From CAUZIZ01 sp963579905 (GTDB lineage Bacteria; Acidobacteriota; UBA6911; RPQK01; JAJDTT01): DNA of 64,000 nucleotides. The position numbers and the translations under genes were made by a program. Below are positions 35,236-44,723 of this stretch, piece by piece. The stretch covers positions 5,221-69,220 of the forward strand of contig CAUZIZ010000007.1 in NCBI GenBank assembly GCA_963579905.1, written 5' to 3'. A model generated the notes under the pieces. That model searched no databases. It saw only the letters and a list, made by a program, of their open reading frames with translations, and was not told where the DNA came from. Every line of letters begins with the position of its first letter. The stretch's first letter is position 1.

Positions 35236-36180
35236 ATGCGCGAGCAGCTGAGTCGCCGCAGGTTCTTTCAGTCAATGAGTGCTGTGGCCACCGCAGGCAC
35301 GGCTGCGGCTCCCCGCGGAGAACTGGGGACGTTGCCTTTCTCCACTCCAGCGATGACCCGCCCGGGGATGCCCTTCGTCAATCCCAAGAAGGTGCTGCTT
35401 TGGGAGAATACGCGGAAGGAGATTCGTGAGTCCTTGGCAAGTGGTCGGGTGAAGGCCGCGATTCTTCCCACGGGATCGGTCGAGCAGCACAACGAGCACA
35501 TGGCCCTGATCGCCGACGTTGCCATCTCGACGCTGATCTCGAAACAGGTGGCACTGCAGCTCTATCCAAGCGTCCTGGTCGCTCCCCCGAGTCCCTGCGG
35601 GTACGCCCCCTATCACATGGCTCGCAAGGGCACGATTACCCTGCGCAAGGAGACCTTCCAAGCCTACGTACTCGATGTCCTCGACAGTCTGAAAGCCCAC
35701 GGTATCCGCAATATCCTTGTCTTGAACGGACACGGGGGAAATCATCAGCCGCTCCTGGAGATGTTGCCCGTCTAGCGCCAGCAGCTGGGGATCAATCTCG
35801 ACGCCGATTCCTATTGGAGCGCGATCCCGAAGGAGACTATGGATCAGATTATCAAATCCGAGAACCGGACATCCCATGCCGGAGAGTTCGAGACCTCGAT
35901 TTACCTGGCCGCGTTTCCAGACCGGCTGCGCGCTTTTACGATGGAGGCTTACGACCGGGCCGGCTTGAACTATGAGTCGCAGTTCGCCCCCGACATCGAG
36001 AAGTTTCTTGCCCACGATCGGCGATCCCGAGATGGGGGTCTAAAAGGCGAGAACACACGCGACCGGGCACGCCAGAAAGAAGCGCTGCTTGCGACTGCGG
36101 AGAAAGGCGAGACTATCGTGGCTACGGCTACGCGGTTCTTTGCGAAAAGGCTTAAAAAGATGATCGCCAAGGCGGAGTGA
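35236..36180 (+). pseudogene. Creatininase-family protein, Tat-exported, with an in-frame TAG
   Basis: Tat signal QLSRRRFFQSMSAVATAG, then creatininase motifs AAILPTGSVEQHNEHM, SPCGYAPYHMARKG, VLNGHGGNHQPLLEML and, after a TAG at 35773-35775 in the same frame, SHAGEFETSIYLA. These supply the metal-binding His, Asp and Glu residues on both sides of the stop. CAG to TAG would explain it. The TAG is a substitution, not an indel. Cotranscribed with the amidohydrolase. Confidence 0.85.
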
Positions 36181-36533
36181 AGTCTGGACGTCGACGACGC
36201 GGTGCCCAAAGTGTCAACACACTCTCCGCCGTTTGTGGCTACAGGGCTGGGCTCACGGGCGCTCAGATTCTCCAGGTCCTGAGGGCGGTAGGCCCTTTTC
36301 GTTCAGGGAGGACTCGCTTGGAGCGGAAACTCGCCTCTCACGCGACGGCGTTTTCTGGGCAGACAATCGCGCCCGGTAGGTCGGAATTTAAGATTCTCTC
36401 GTCTTCATCGCTGCTCTCCGCAGGCATCACAGCCTGGCGCAGCATCGTTGGACTTGGGTTCGTGCTATTACCAGTTCTGGTCTTTGTAGTCCTGTTTGAC
36501 CGGAAACCTGAAACCCTCATTCGGCCTGTAAAA
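36181..36533. other. Intergenic region, no gene recognised
   Basis: No frame has convincing protein features and no repeat family found elsewhere in the window covers it. A short inverted pair, GGGCGGTAGGCCC at about 36280-36296, could form a small hairpin. Together with the two repeat blocks to its right it forms an 1.15 kb gene-free stretch. Confidence 0.4.
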
Positions 36534-36640
36534 ATTCAAGTGTCACCTTAGTCCCGCTCCAGAAGCCCTGGCCCCATTCGAGAACGAAACTTTGCAATTG
36601 ATGGAAGCCTGAAGCGCGAGCGAGGGGTCGGGGACCAGTG
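36534..36640 (-). repeat. Dispersed repeat family A, fragment
   Basis: On the reverse strand 36534-36597 matches the family's 3' part (CCCCATTCGAGAACGAAACT corresponds to GTTTC...CTCGAATGGGG). The adjoining CCTGAAGCGCGAGCGAG at about 36608 recurs, reverse-complemented, just ahead of the 61848 copy, so the repeated unit extends beyond the core. 36641-36788 is featureless. Confidence 0.55.
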
Positions 36641-36788
36641 CAAATGTTCCCGACTCGTTTGCTTGCCTTCGCTACAAAGTCCGTTTGTTGACGTACGCCG
36701 CCGCGGCCCAACCCCTGGCTTTCGCTTCAGGATTCCCTGACCTAAAGATCGATTAATAAACGGGTTATACCTTTGTTCCTCAGGGAAA

Positions 36789-37026
36789 TCCCAATGAAGT
36801 GTGAGGTTAGTCCCGCCCCCAGGAAGCACTGGCCCCATTCGAGAAGGAAACTTCGGTCGAGGATAGGCGATATCGTGCGTCACTCCGTGGGGAAGAGTTG
36901 TCCAGCTCTCTCCTCGGAATCTGGCCTCATGTTGCTAACGGGTCGAGTCGTTCGCGGCTCTGACGGACTTGGCTTTGTAATACTGGTAGTTCGCCCTCAG
37001 GTCGTGACAAGAGTCTGGGGAGTCTA
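36789..37026 (-). repeat. Dispersed repeat family A, full copy (5' variant 2)
   Basis: Reverse orientation. Reads CCAATGAAG, CCCCATTCGAGAAGGAAACT, GAAGAGTTGTCCAGCTCTCT, GGTCGAGTCGTTCGCGGCTC, GACGGACTTGGCTTTGTAAT, then ends CAGGTCGTGACAAGAGTCTG. The last block is the variant 5' module also seen at 61848. Spurious ORFs in it share SCPALSSE and VVRGSDGLGFVILVV with those of other copies. Confidence 0.85.
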
Positions 37027-37088
37027 GTCTTGGTGAAGTGGGTTGATGCTGTCGGCAAACAGGTCCCGTTCGACGCGCTGTCCGGGGA

Positions 37089-37271
37089 CTAGCCCGGATT
37101 TCTCATCGCTTGTCGTAGCGAGGCGCCGCAAGGGCCGTCCTGGCAAGGCTTGCGACCGAGGCCGCCGCAGTCGTGCTTTGACAGTACGTCGAGGCGGCCG
37201 ACCGAGCGCAACGCAGCCAGGGCGGATGATTGCGGCGGCGCAGTAGACCAGCGATGAGAAATGCGGGCTAG
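37089..37271. repeat. MITE-like element C
   Basis: 183 bp bounded by CTAGCCCGGATTTCTCATCG at 37089 and its inverted partner CGATGAGAAATGCGGGCTAG ending at 37271; the 22 bp arms differ by one base. The interior has no ORF and is GC-rich. A single copy in this window; the size and arms suggest a non-autonomous transposable element. Confidence 0.7.
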
Positions 37272-37331
37272 CGACGTGGGACGTATTCTTGAAGTTTTAG
37301 CTTAGGCTTTGAGAGGTGAGGCTTGATTCGG

Positions 37332-38864
37332 TTACAGGGGATTTCTCAGCTGCAAAAGGAGCTCGAGCATGGTTTCTATATGGACGGTCTCCTGAGTGGC
37401 TGTCTTGGGGCGGGTGCGGATAATCATGTCCTCCAGGGTGGCAATGGCTGACTCCGTTCTCTTCTCCAAGCTCGCTTGCAGGTTGAGTCTGAGGGCGGCT
37501 CTGGAATCCTCGTCCAAATCGAGCTGGTCCAGCCGTGCCAGCGATTTCTCCAGTTCCTTCACCCCGTTGACGGCACAGTAGGCGGCGGCCAGAAAGAGGC
37601 TCACGGCTCTTTTAGGCTCCTCTTCGTCGTTGATGAGTCCGAGCCGATAGTAGGCATCGCAAATCTCACCGGTTCTGGTTGCATCCTCAAACTCGGCTTC
37701 GGCACTCTCGGGGGAGTAGTCCCTCAGGTGGATCAGACCGGAGACGTAGCTCACCATCTCGGATTTTGGCTGATACTGCTTGGCCTTATCGATCCACTCG
37801 CGCGCCTCGCCCAGTGCGCCGATGAGATAGTGGTTGTACCCCTGGTAGTAGGGGATCTGGTCGCGGTAGTAGGAGGTCAATTCTTGTCCGAAATCGCCCC
37901 ATCGGTCCTGGTTCGCCAGCAGACGATCCAGCGCTATGTTGGACTCGATGTTCTTCTCCAGGTAATGCAGGGCTACCGCCTTTCCGAAGAGTGCAGCGGG
38001 ATTCTCCGGATCGAAGGACAGCGCGCGCTCGAAGTTTGTAATCGCTTTCTCACTGTCCAGGACTATGAAGAGCCAGAAATCTCCCAGCGCCGTGTGGGCC
38101 TTGGTGTAGTCGGGCACCAGCTCGATGGCCCTGGCCAGGGACTCGATTCCGTCTGCATACCTGGTTTTCTCCAGAAGGAAACCTCCTCGATAGAGAAAGT
38201 GTTCGGCGAAACGAGGGTCCGGCTCTGGCAGACCCTCGACGTCCGGACGTCCCTCCTTCTGCACGATGTACAAGGTCAGGGGAGAGGACGGGAAATCCTG
38301 GATGAACTGATCGCGAAATTCTTCGCAGGCAGCTGGGTTGTCCGCACCGATAGCGAGCAGGTCGAGATAGGCGCTGAGAACCGGTTCTGCCTCGCCTGGT
38401 GAGAGAACAGATCCAAGGAATTCGTACTTGGCATCGCCTCGCTCTTTGGCACTGAGGTAGGCATCGGCCAATCCGCATAACCTGAATGGACCTTCCGGCG
38501 CCTTCCCACACAGCTCGTCCAGCACTTCCAAAACGGACGCGTCTGGGATGTTTTCCTGCCTCTCTCGGATGATTCGAAGAATCCCCGTCAAGAGGAGTTT
38601 GTCAGTGAGCTCGTTGGTCTCCTTGACTAGCCGGGCCTTTTTGTAGAAGCTCTCCGCCTTCCTCCAACCGTAGAGGTGCTGTTGGCGAAAGTAGGTATCG
38701 GCCTCGGCCACACGAGCCTGAAACTCAGGTTCCCTGGGGTCTTCTACACGAACCTCGATCTGCCTTTTTATGCAGCTCAGAAGCAGAGCACCGACTACCA
38801 GGAGAGTCGCGGCCCAAAGCCCGGCGACCACAAGAGAGCGCTGCCGGCATAGGGTCTGAAGCAT
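37332..38864 (-). CDS. TPR-repeat lipoprotein
   Basis: 510 residues. The N-terminus LVVAGLWAATLLVVGALLLSC ends in a lipobox (LLSC), so it is lipid-anchored in the envelope. Beyond it lie tetratricopeptide repeats, best seen as YADGIESLARAIELVPDYTKAHTALGDF, SEKAITNFERALSFDPENPAALFGKAVALHYLE and the later degenerate helices to the end. TPR surfaces hold partner proteins; the partner is unknown. The 3' end is near a MITE-like unit. Start at ATG 38864. Confidence 0.85.
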   Translation of the reverse strand: MLQTLCRQRSLVVAGLWAATLLVVGALLLSCIKRQIEVRVEDPREPEFQARVAEADTYFRQQHLYGWRKAESFYKKARLVKETNELTDKLLLTGILRIIRERQENIPDASVLEVLDELCGKAPEGPFRLCGLADAYLSAKERGDAKYEFLGSVLSPGEAEPVLSAYLDLLAIGADNPAACEEFRDQFIQDFPSSPLTLYIVQKEGRPDVEGLPEPDPRFAEHFLYRGGFLLEKTRYADGIESLARAIELVPDYTKAHTALGDFWLFIVLDSEKAITNFERALSFDPENPAALFGKAVALHYLEKNIESNIALDRLLANQDRWGDFGQELTSYYRDQIPYYQGYNHYLIGALGEAREWIDKAKQYQPKSEMVSYVSGLIHLRDYSPESAEAEFEDATRTGEICDAYYRLGLINDEEEPKRAVSLFLAAAYCAVNGVKELEKSLARLDQLDLDEDSRAALRLNLQASLEKRTESAIATLEDMIIRTRPKTATQETVHIETMLELLLQLRNPL

Positions 38865-39001
38865 TCCGGATTCCGAAAGAGCCGAGGCGGGCAGTAAAGC
38901 CTTCTCCTATCTTGTCTCAGGACCTCATCCTGAAGTCTGCACTAGCCTGATTCTCATAAATTTCCTACTATGTCGGTGCAATAATTCGGGCTCTCCTTCC
39001 C

Positions 39002-40534
39002 TTACTGTTGGGGCTCTTTCAGTTCTTTGACGTACACCTTCTCCACTCCGGCTCGCTTCAGTAGTTCAACTGTCTCTTTCACGTACTGACTCGGGGTTCC
39101 CGGTTTCGCGACAATCATGATCGGTTGGCCCGCAACCTCGGCCACCCAGTCAAAGAGCTTCTCGCCTTTCAGGCGCGTCTTACCCTCCCAGAGAATGCCG
39201 GCCTCGTCCATTAGGAGCGCCAGGTTACCCACCGCTGTTTCCCCTGCTCTCACGAAATTGATTGCGACATTACTCACGACGGAGACGGGTTTCCCATTAA
39301 GTGTCGTGGGGCCATAGCGCCATTCCCATACGGCCTCCAGAGCAGCGTCGTTGAGGAGGGGATGCCCTCTCAGTACCTTGAGATCCTGAACTTCACCTGC
39401 TTCGTCGACGAGCACTTACAGCATCACCAAGCCGATAACCCGCGCGGCACGAGCCATTTCCGGATAGACAGGCTCCACACGGTGGACCAGCTTCGACGCC
39501 TGCATATTGTTGCCAACCCGAATTGGACCCCCGGGAGCCTCGGCAGACTGCAGTGTCTCCTCTTCGGCTGGAGACGGGCTCTCCAAGGGGAACGCTTCGG
39601 CCACACCCCATCCGATTGCGCCGAGGAGCAGCGTGCAGACCAACAATGAAACTACCTGTCGACTCTTGGACATGGAAACCTCCTTTAGCATCAACTGAAC
39701 CCGCTGATTGAGCTGACACTCTTGTAAGAATAGGGGGGCCGGTACCCTACGATCTGATATCCCGGAACTGGCCACCTTGACCAGCGATTCAAGGTAGAGC
39801 TTGCGTGCGCCCGTCATTTGAACGAGTTCCTGGTCGACCACCTGCTCGCGGCTGAGCTGGATTCGGTTGATCAGCCAACGGATGGCCGGGTGAAACCAGA
39901 AAAGAGAGCGAAGGATCTCTTCGACCGTGTTGAAAAGCCAATCCTGGCGCCTGACGTGGAGAAGTTCATGACAAACAATCGGCTGCTGAAACTTCTCGTC
40001 CAGATCCTCGAAGTACTCCGGCAAGAGCACGAGTGGACGAAAAAAGCCGAAGGCTACGGGTCCCTTGATATCTGGGGAAAGATAGATCTGCGGAGAAACT
40101 TCGATGCGCGACTGCAGTGCTTGCAGTTCAGGAGAAAGGGGAAACAACTCGCGGCGATTCCGTCTTCACTCCCGCAACCGGAAGAAGCCGGATCCAAGCC
40201 GGCCCAGCCGAATCAGGATTACAACCAGCACCAGAATGAGAATCACCTCTGACGTCGGGAAACGATAGCCAATACTTCCAGCAGCGACAGGACCATCGAA
40301 TTGGGAAAGGTCGGTCAACCCCTCGACCGAGAGTGGCACCGCTACCTCGGTCGAGTTCTAGGGCTGTAGTAGAGAAAAGAACACACCAAGGAAGAGGAGA
40401 AGTCGCCAGCAAGGGTGGACGACCTTGGCGACCTGGATCCGGAAGATCCAGGCCAAGATTCCCCCAGCCAATACCAACCCAAGCAGCTGCAGGCTATAGG
40501 AAAGAAGGTTTTCCAGCCATAGTTCAGGGTTCAT
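39002..40534 (-). pseudogene. BlaR1-type M56 peptidase with TonB-like C-terminus, three in-frame stops
   Basis: A single frame of 511 codons starts at ATG 40534, overlapping the blaI stop (ATGA). It has TM helices (LLGLVLAGGILAWIF; VILILVLVVILIRLG), the zinc motif VCHELLHVRRQDW (HExxH), another TM after it, and a TonB C-terminal-type domain (RVEPVYPEMARAARVIGLVML then VLVDEAGEVQDLKVLRGHPLLNDAALEAV). Three stops lie in frame: TAG 40358-40360, TGA 40166-40168 and TAA 39416-39418. Each is one transition from a likely Gln or Arg codon. The protease-sensor cannot be made full length. Confidence 0.9.
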
Positions 40535-40899
40535 TCGCTCGCCTCAATCGCTTTCTCGATCTCCTTCAGGTTCTGACTGGACAGATCGAGTTGCTTTATC
40601 AGATGTACTACCAGCGCCTCACCCGATCCGTTGAAGACGCGCCCCACGAAGTCCTCCACCAAACCCAAGACCACCTGCTCCTTGGCCCGAGTGGGCTGAT
40701 ACACGTAGGCTCTGCCGTCTTCCCACTTGGTTAGGAACCCTTTCTGCTCCAAGGTCCGCATGGTGCTCATGACCGAGGTGTAGGCAATTGTGCGCCGTTC
40801 TCGCAGTGCCTCGTAGACATCCCTAACCGTGGCCGTTCCCGATTCGGACCGCCAGATGAGCTTCATAACCTCGAGTTCTTGCTTTGCTAAGGTCAACAT
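40531..40899 (-). CDS. BlaI/MecI/CopY-family repressor
   Basis: 122 residues: winged-helix segment LTLAKQELEVMKLIWRSESG, VRDVYEALRERRTIAYTSVMSTMRTLEQKGFL and KWEDGRAYVYQP, then a C-terminal dimer helix region. ATG 40899 is preferred to in-frame codons upstream because it starts the conserved region and sits in the palindromic operator. The gene is intact while its partner sensor is not, so a protease-relieved repressor would be locked on. Confidence 0.9.
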   Translation of the reverse strand: MLTLAKQELEVMKLIWRSESGTATVRDVYEALRERRTIAYTSVMSTMRTLEQKGFLTKWEDGRAYVYQPTRAKEQVVLGLVEDFVGRVFNGSGEALVVHLIKQLDLSSQNLKEIEKAIEASE

Positions 40900-40919
40900 A
40901 CTACTGTTACTATAGTATG
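40897..40919. promoter_or_regulatory. Predicted BlaI-type operator at the repressor start
   Basis: A 23 bp palindrome, CATACTA-N9-TAGTATG, overlaps the ATG at 40899. TACTA...TAGTA cores are typical of BlaI/MecI operators. On the minus strand TTTGCC, 17 bp, then TATAGT could be the -35/-10 pair; TATAGT lies in the palindrome and only nine bases before the ATG, so the transcript would be nearly leaderless and no Shine-Dalgarno is visible. Confidence 0.65.
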
Positions 40920-40999
40920 TATTTTCCCTTAGGCAAAGAGATTTTTCAAGGATTTCCGGAGAAAGGGAACCTCGTCTAGGCACCTGGGTTCCGAACCGT

Positions 41000-41587
41000 C
41001 TAGAAACTATATCCGACGCTGCTGGTAATCATCAGCAAGGGATTCCAGCCTACCCGAACCTCAGGCGATTTGAAAAGCCGGTCGTTGAGCATTACTTTGA
41101 ATCCCACTCCTCCGCTGTACGCTAGGCCGTTTCCCGAAAACGACTGGGAGACGAATCGGATGCGGTTCCGGTGGTGGAGCAGGCCCACGCCGCCGATTAA
41201 GTAGGGTCTCAGGCGTGAGTCAGGCCGGAAATCCAGCCCACAGTTCAGGTTCAACACCAGGTCCCGGTCGAAACCCGGACCCTGCATGTATAGGACCTCG
41301 GGTCCAACACTGCACCGATGCGTCAGGTAGAATCGAGACCCTCCGCCAGCAACGAAGTGATTGATGGGGGCTTCGTCCGGAAAAGTGGAGTAGCCGAATT
41401 TGGCGCTCACCACTCCGCGATTTTGTTTGGGCTCGGAGCCTGTCGAAGCGAGACTCCCGTCGGCTCGTTGCTGCACCACAAACCCTTCAACATCCTCTCG
41501 CCGGGCGCCACCGTCCTGAGCATTCAGCGTGAATGTGAAGATCAAGAGAACCGCGACCATACCTTTCATCAACGATCCTGCCACCAT
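41000..41587 (-). CDS. Outer-membrane beta-barrel-like protein
   Basis: 195 residues from ATG 41587, backed by a strong AGGAGGAGA site. A signal-like MKGMVAVLLIFTFTLNAQ is followed by alternating-hydrophobic strands with glycine turns (VVSAKFGYSTFP, LYMQGPGFDRDLVLNLNCGLDFRP, LIGGVGLLHH, GLAYSGGVGFKVML) and it ends in Phe (SSVGYSF), the outer-membrane assembly signal. Role unknown. Probably upstream of blaI on the same strand, separated by 100 bp with its own promoter. Confidence 0.7.
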   Translation of the reverse strand: MVAGSLMKGMVAVLLIFTFTLNAQDGGARREDVEGFVVQQRADGSLASTGSEPKQNRGVVSAKFGYSTFPDEAPINHFVAGGGSRFYLTHRCSVGPEVLYMQGPGFDRDLVLNLNCGLDFRPDSRLRPYLIGGVGLLHHRNRIRFVSQSFSGNGLAYSGGVGFKVMLNDRLFKSPEVRVGWNPLLMITSSVGYSF

Positions 41588-41770
41588 GGAATTCTCCTCC
41601 TTTTGCTTTTTGAAGACATGACTGTTCCGGCCGTACTCCCGGCTGAGCTTCCTCTTTGCAAGCCCTGCGAATTCCTCTCCCCAATCGGGTCAATCGACCC
41701 CGATTGATTTATGGGTCCTGCGTCAACGGAGGCTTATACTGGTGGCAAACAAACGGAGGAGGTGTCGAAC

Positions 41771-42292
41771 ATGAGCAGCATTCTTTCCTCGATTAAATCT
41801 GAATTCCGCAGGTACAGAACCCTGGGTGAAGGAGCTATCTCGCAGCTCCTGTAAGGTGAGTCGTCGGAGCCGGGGGCTGGGGGAGGCAATTCCGTGGCCA
41901 CTCTCGTCTGCCATATGGCCGGGAATCTGAAGTCGCGCTTTACCGACTTTCTGAGTTCGGATGGAGAGAAGCCCTGGCGCAAAAGGGACTCGGAGTTCGT
42001 GTCCCGGAAAGTCAGCCGTTCTGAACTACGGGAGAAGTGGAATGACGGCTGGGACTGCCTGTTTGCGTCTCTTGAAGACCTCTCAGACGGCAACCTGGGG
42101 GATCGGGTGTCAATCCGGTGTCAGCAGTTGACGGTGCATGAAGCACTCCACAGATCGCTGGCCCATGTCAGCTATCACGTCGGTCAGATCGTCTACATCG
42201 CCAAATCATTTCGAGGAGACTCCTGAAGATTCTTGAGTATCCCTCCCGGAGAGTCGGAGAAATACAATCTCAATCCCAGCAGTGAGCAGTGA
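41771..42292 (+). pseudogene. DinB-like (DUF1572) protein with two in-frame stops
   Basis: From ATG 41771 (GGAGGAGGTG upstream) the frame reads SSILSSIKSEFRRYRTLGEGAISQLL, then TAA at 41852-41854, then GGGNSVATLVCHMAGNLKSRFTDFL, TVHEALHRSLAHVSYHVGQIVYI, TGA at 42224-42226, and RFLSIPPGESEKYN. The DUF1572/DinB four-helix family has metal-binding His at the positions seen here, and the second stop replaces a position commonly Trp. No frameshift is needed, so both are substitutions. The last codons run into a repeat-associated word (CAGTGAGCAGTGAGC). Confidence 0.8.
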
Positions 42293-42311
42293 GCGGAAGC
42301 AGCTAATCCGA

Positions 42312-42427
42312 CAGCGCCGCCAACGGGTGCACTAGCAGTATGACGAAGCCAGGTTGGGCAGAGAACGACTTGAATCGCCAGCAGAATGAGCCCCGGTTCC
42401 GAGGAGAGGGCCGGACAGCAGCACTCA
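42312..42427 (+). repeat. Dispersed repeat family A, central copy
   Basis: CAGCGCCGCCAACGGGTGCA, GAGAACGACTTGAATCGCC and GGTTCCGAGGAGAGGGCCGG follow the family order. The copy is flanked by inverted words, AGTGAGCAGTGAGCGGAA on the left (42281-42298) and TTCACTGCTCACTATTCCGC on the right (42431-42450), suggesting the mobile unit is wider than the core. Confidence 0.75.
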
Positions 42428-42450
42428 CTGCTTCACTGCTCACTATTCCG

Positions 42451-43812
42451 CTAAAGCCCTTGCCACACGGGTCCATCACCCGTCTCTCTCCATACCTTTC
42501 GGAACTCCGGGCTGCCATCGTCGTCCCAATGGTCGGTCCGAATGGGATTGCCGTACCCGGGAACGGGTCCCGGGAGAGTGGAGGAGCCGGTGTGAAGGGC
42601 GTGTCTCTTCTGGTCGGGTCGCAGATAGAGGGTGGGACCGTTCCCATATCGGACCCGAAACAGGAATCGTCCCGGATCGGGCCTGGAAGCGGCAGCATAC
42701 TGCTCGCACTTCTGCTGATCCAGACTCAACCCGAGTCCTGGGCCCTCTGGAACCTGAACGCTTCCAGCCACGACGGGAATTGACTCGACGGTAACGTCGT
42801 CCTTCCAGAGGTTGGCCAGGGGAATTCCGGGAAGCGTCGCCATCTTGTAGACGGCCGCCTGGTGAGCCAGGAAGGCCATGCTGAGGTTGCCTCCCGGCAG
42901 CTGCAGGATAAAGGGCATGCGTGTGCTCTCGGCCAACGCCGCCAGTCTCATGTTTGTGCCCACCGGGAAACGTGAGGCGACGAAGCCATCGCAAAGTCCA
43001 TGGCGGACATAGAACTCGGTGGAATCCAACGCATGGTGAAAGATCAGGGGCAGGCCACACTTTGTACGAAGGGCCTTCCAGGCTTCATGGTCCTCGATGT
43101 TGATGGGATCCTCGATCTCTCCTGCCACCGGGAATTTCTCAAGCTCCCTCAAGACTGGGTAGACAGCGGCCAATTCCGAATCGGCATTGAAGTCATAGTG
43201 GATCTTGAAGCCTGGCGGAGCGGCGTCCTGCATGGCAGCGGTCTGATCGATGGCGTTCTGAAACACATCCACGTGATACTTGAGCCAGCGGTAGCCACGG
43301 GCCGAGACCTGCCGGACCTCCTCGGCCATGGCCTCGGGAGGCTGGGAGACCGTCCAGGCAGCCACCGGTACCCACTTGCGAACCTGTGGGCCCAACAGCT
43401 TCCAAAGGGGGACGCCCAAGATCTTTCCCATCAGATCGTACAAGGCCATGCTCATGGGCATGTTGTGGGTAGTGGCGAACCAGTCGAACGGAGTGGTCCC
43501 AAGATATTGTGACAAGTCTTCGCCTGGCGTCTTGAGTGCCCATTTCTCGCCGTAGCCCTCCAAACCCGTGTCCGTACGGACGATGTAGATGGTCCGAACC
43601 GGGATATCGGATTGGCTTCGGAAGAGGGCCCTAGCGTTGTAATCGTGGAGCGGCGAGATAATCTCCTGCACCTCGACTTCAGTAATTCTGGGCTGGCGGG
43701 AGGGAGCCTGCTGGAAATACCGGGCGCTGCCCCACAAAGGCATCCCCGAGGCAATTCCGGCCGTACTTGCGGTGAACATCTTCAGGGCGTGGCGGCGATT
43801 GAGCAATTTCAT
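42451..43812 (-). CDS. Enolase-superfamily (mandelate racemase/MLE) protein, Tat-type signal
   Basis: From ATG 43812 (LLNRRHALKMFTASTAGIASG, a Tat-like signal; the longer frame to 43929 is not supported) 453 residues. Barrel landmarks: VRTDTGLEGYGEKW, GYRWLKYHVDVF (Lys-x-His in the position of the KxK/KxH base), IHYDFNADS (metal Asp), AGEIEDPI (metal Glu), then IFHHALDS. The usual third metal ligand is not obvious, so catalysis is uncertain. Such enzymes dehydrate sugar acids or racemise. The C-terminus extends past the normal barrel end and may be altered. Confidence 0.75.
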   Translation of the reverse strand: MKLLNRRHALKMFTASTAGIASGMPLWGSARYFQQAPSRQPRITEVEVQEIISPLHDYNARALFRSQSDIPVRTIYIVRTDTGLEGYGEKWALKTPGEDLSQYLGTTPFDWFATTHNMPMSMALYDLMGKILGVPLWKLLGPQVRKWVPVAAWTVSQPPEAMAEEVRQVSARGYRWLKYHVDVFQNAIDQTAAMQDAAPPGFKIHYDFNADSELAAVYPVLRELEKFPVAGEIEDPINIEDHEAWKALRTKCGLPLIFHHALDSTEFYVRHGLCDGFVASRFPVGTNMRLAALAESTRMPFILQLPGGNLSMAFLAHQAAVYKMATLPGIPLANLWKDDVTVESIPVVAGSVQVPEGPGLGLSLDQQKCEQYAAASRPDPGRFLFRVRYGNGPTLYLRPDQKRHALHTGSSTLPGPVPGYGNPIRTDHWDDDGSPEFRKVWRETGDGPVWQGL

Positions 43813-43970
43813 GATGAGAGCGCTGGAATTGGCATCGACTGGGTCCGTCCTGAGAAGGATCCTTCTCTCCACACTCGGTGTCAAGGGAAGACTGTATTCG
43901 CGGTCGAGCAGAGGCTGCACACTTTTCAAGCAATTTGAGCAGGCAACCCGTAAGGTGGTGTAATGATCTT

Positions 43971-44723
43971 GTGAGGAGGCGCTCTTTCTTCCAGGTCGTC
44001 CTGACCCTCGTGGGTTCTACCTTGGTGTTTGCAGCCGGTCTATACTTCGTTCGCGCCCCACTCTTGAATCGGTTGGGACAGATCCTGGTTCATCAGGATG
44101 CCTTGAGTCGTGCCGATGCCGTTACTGTCATCCCCGGCCCTGGCAGGGAGAGAATGAGGACTGGGATACGGCTCTTCAAAGAAGGATTTGCCGAGAGACT
44201 TATACTCTCAGGATCTTGGCCGGATTCACTGGTTCAAACGGCACTCAACGCCGGCGTTCCGGCTTCCAGAATCGTGTACCAGAAATCGACTCCGAAAGAC
44301 TATCTCTGTTCGAAATGCTCAGCCCCTATCAGTGGTACGGACGGGGATGCTCAGGTTATCGTGCGACTGATGGAGGAATCAGGGATGGCCAGCATCATCG
44401 TGGTTACCTCAGATTATCATAGCGCTCGGACCGCTTCGGCGTTCCGCCAGGTTCTCAGGGGCACCCCAATCGAGTTGATGCTCCAACCCACCAAGGAGCA
44501 GTTTCCCGACCTCCAATACTGGTGGAGAGACCGGAACAGCGCCTGGCTGATCACTGGGCAGCTGCAAAAAACCGTGTTTTCACTTTTCTCCGAACAGCTG
44601 CCCGATTGTCTTTTGCATCCGCTGCAGGCCCCTGTGTCTGACATCGCCTACAAGCTCCAATCCATACTCTTGCCGCATCCCGACTTCATGAGGCTGAGAC
44701 GGGGCGCACAAGGTCAGGACTAA
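43971..44723 (+). CDS. YdcF/DUF218-type protein
   Basis: About 250 residues from a GTG at 43971 (VRRRSFFQVVLTLVGSTLVFAAGLYF, one membrane helix); the frame continues upstream but that part overlaps the divergent gene. DUF218 features: ADAVTVIPGPGRERMRTGIRLFKEGFAERLILSGS, then ASRIVYQ and IIVVTSDYHSARTASAFRQVL. A Cys pair, CSKCSAP, is unusual in it. The family binds S-adenosylmethionine in E. coli YdcF, with envelope roles in others; no specific role is claimed. Its stop codon is the first codon of a MITE B copy. Confidence 0.8.
   Translation: MRRRSFFQVVLTLVGSTLVFAAGLYFVRAPLLNRLGQILVHQDALSRADAVTVIPGPGRERMRTGIRLFKEGFAERLILSGSWPDSLVQTALNAGVPASRIVYQKSTPKDYLCSKCSAPISGTDGDAQVIVRLMEESGMASIIVVTSDYHSARTASAFRQVLRGTPIELMLQPTKEQFPDLQYWWRDRNSAWLITGQLQKTVFSLFSEQLPDCLLHPLQAPVSDIAYKLQSILLPHPDFMRLRRGAQGQD

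Noticed and set aside
24797..42292. Stop-codon recoding or selenocysteine at the in-frame stops
   Set aside because: All three stop codons occur within genes and all three also end intact genes here; no insertion-element hairpin or unusual tRNA is seen. Simple decay is the better reading.
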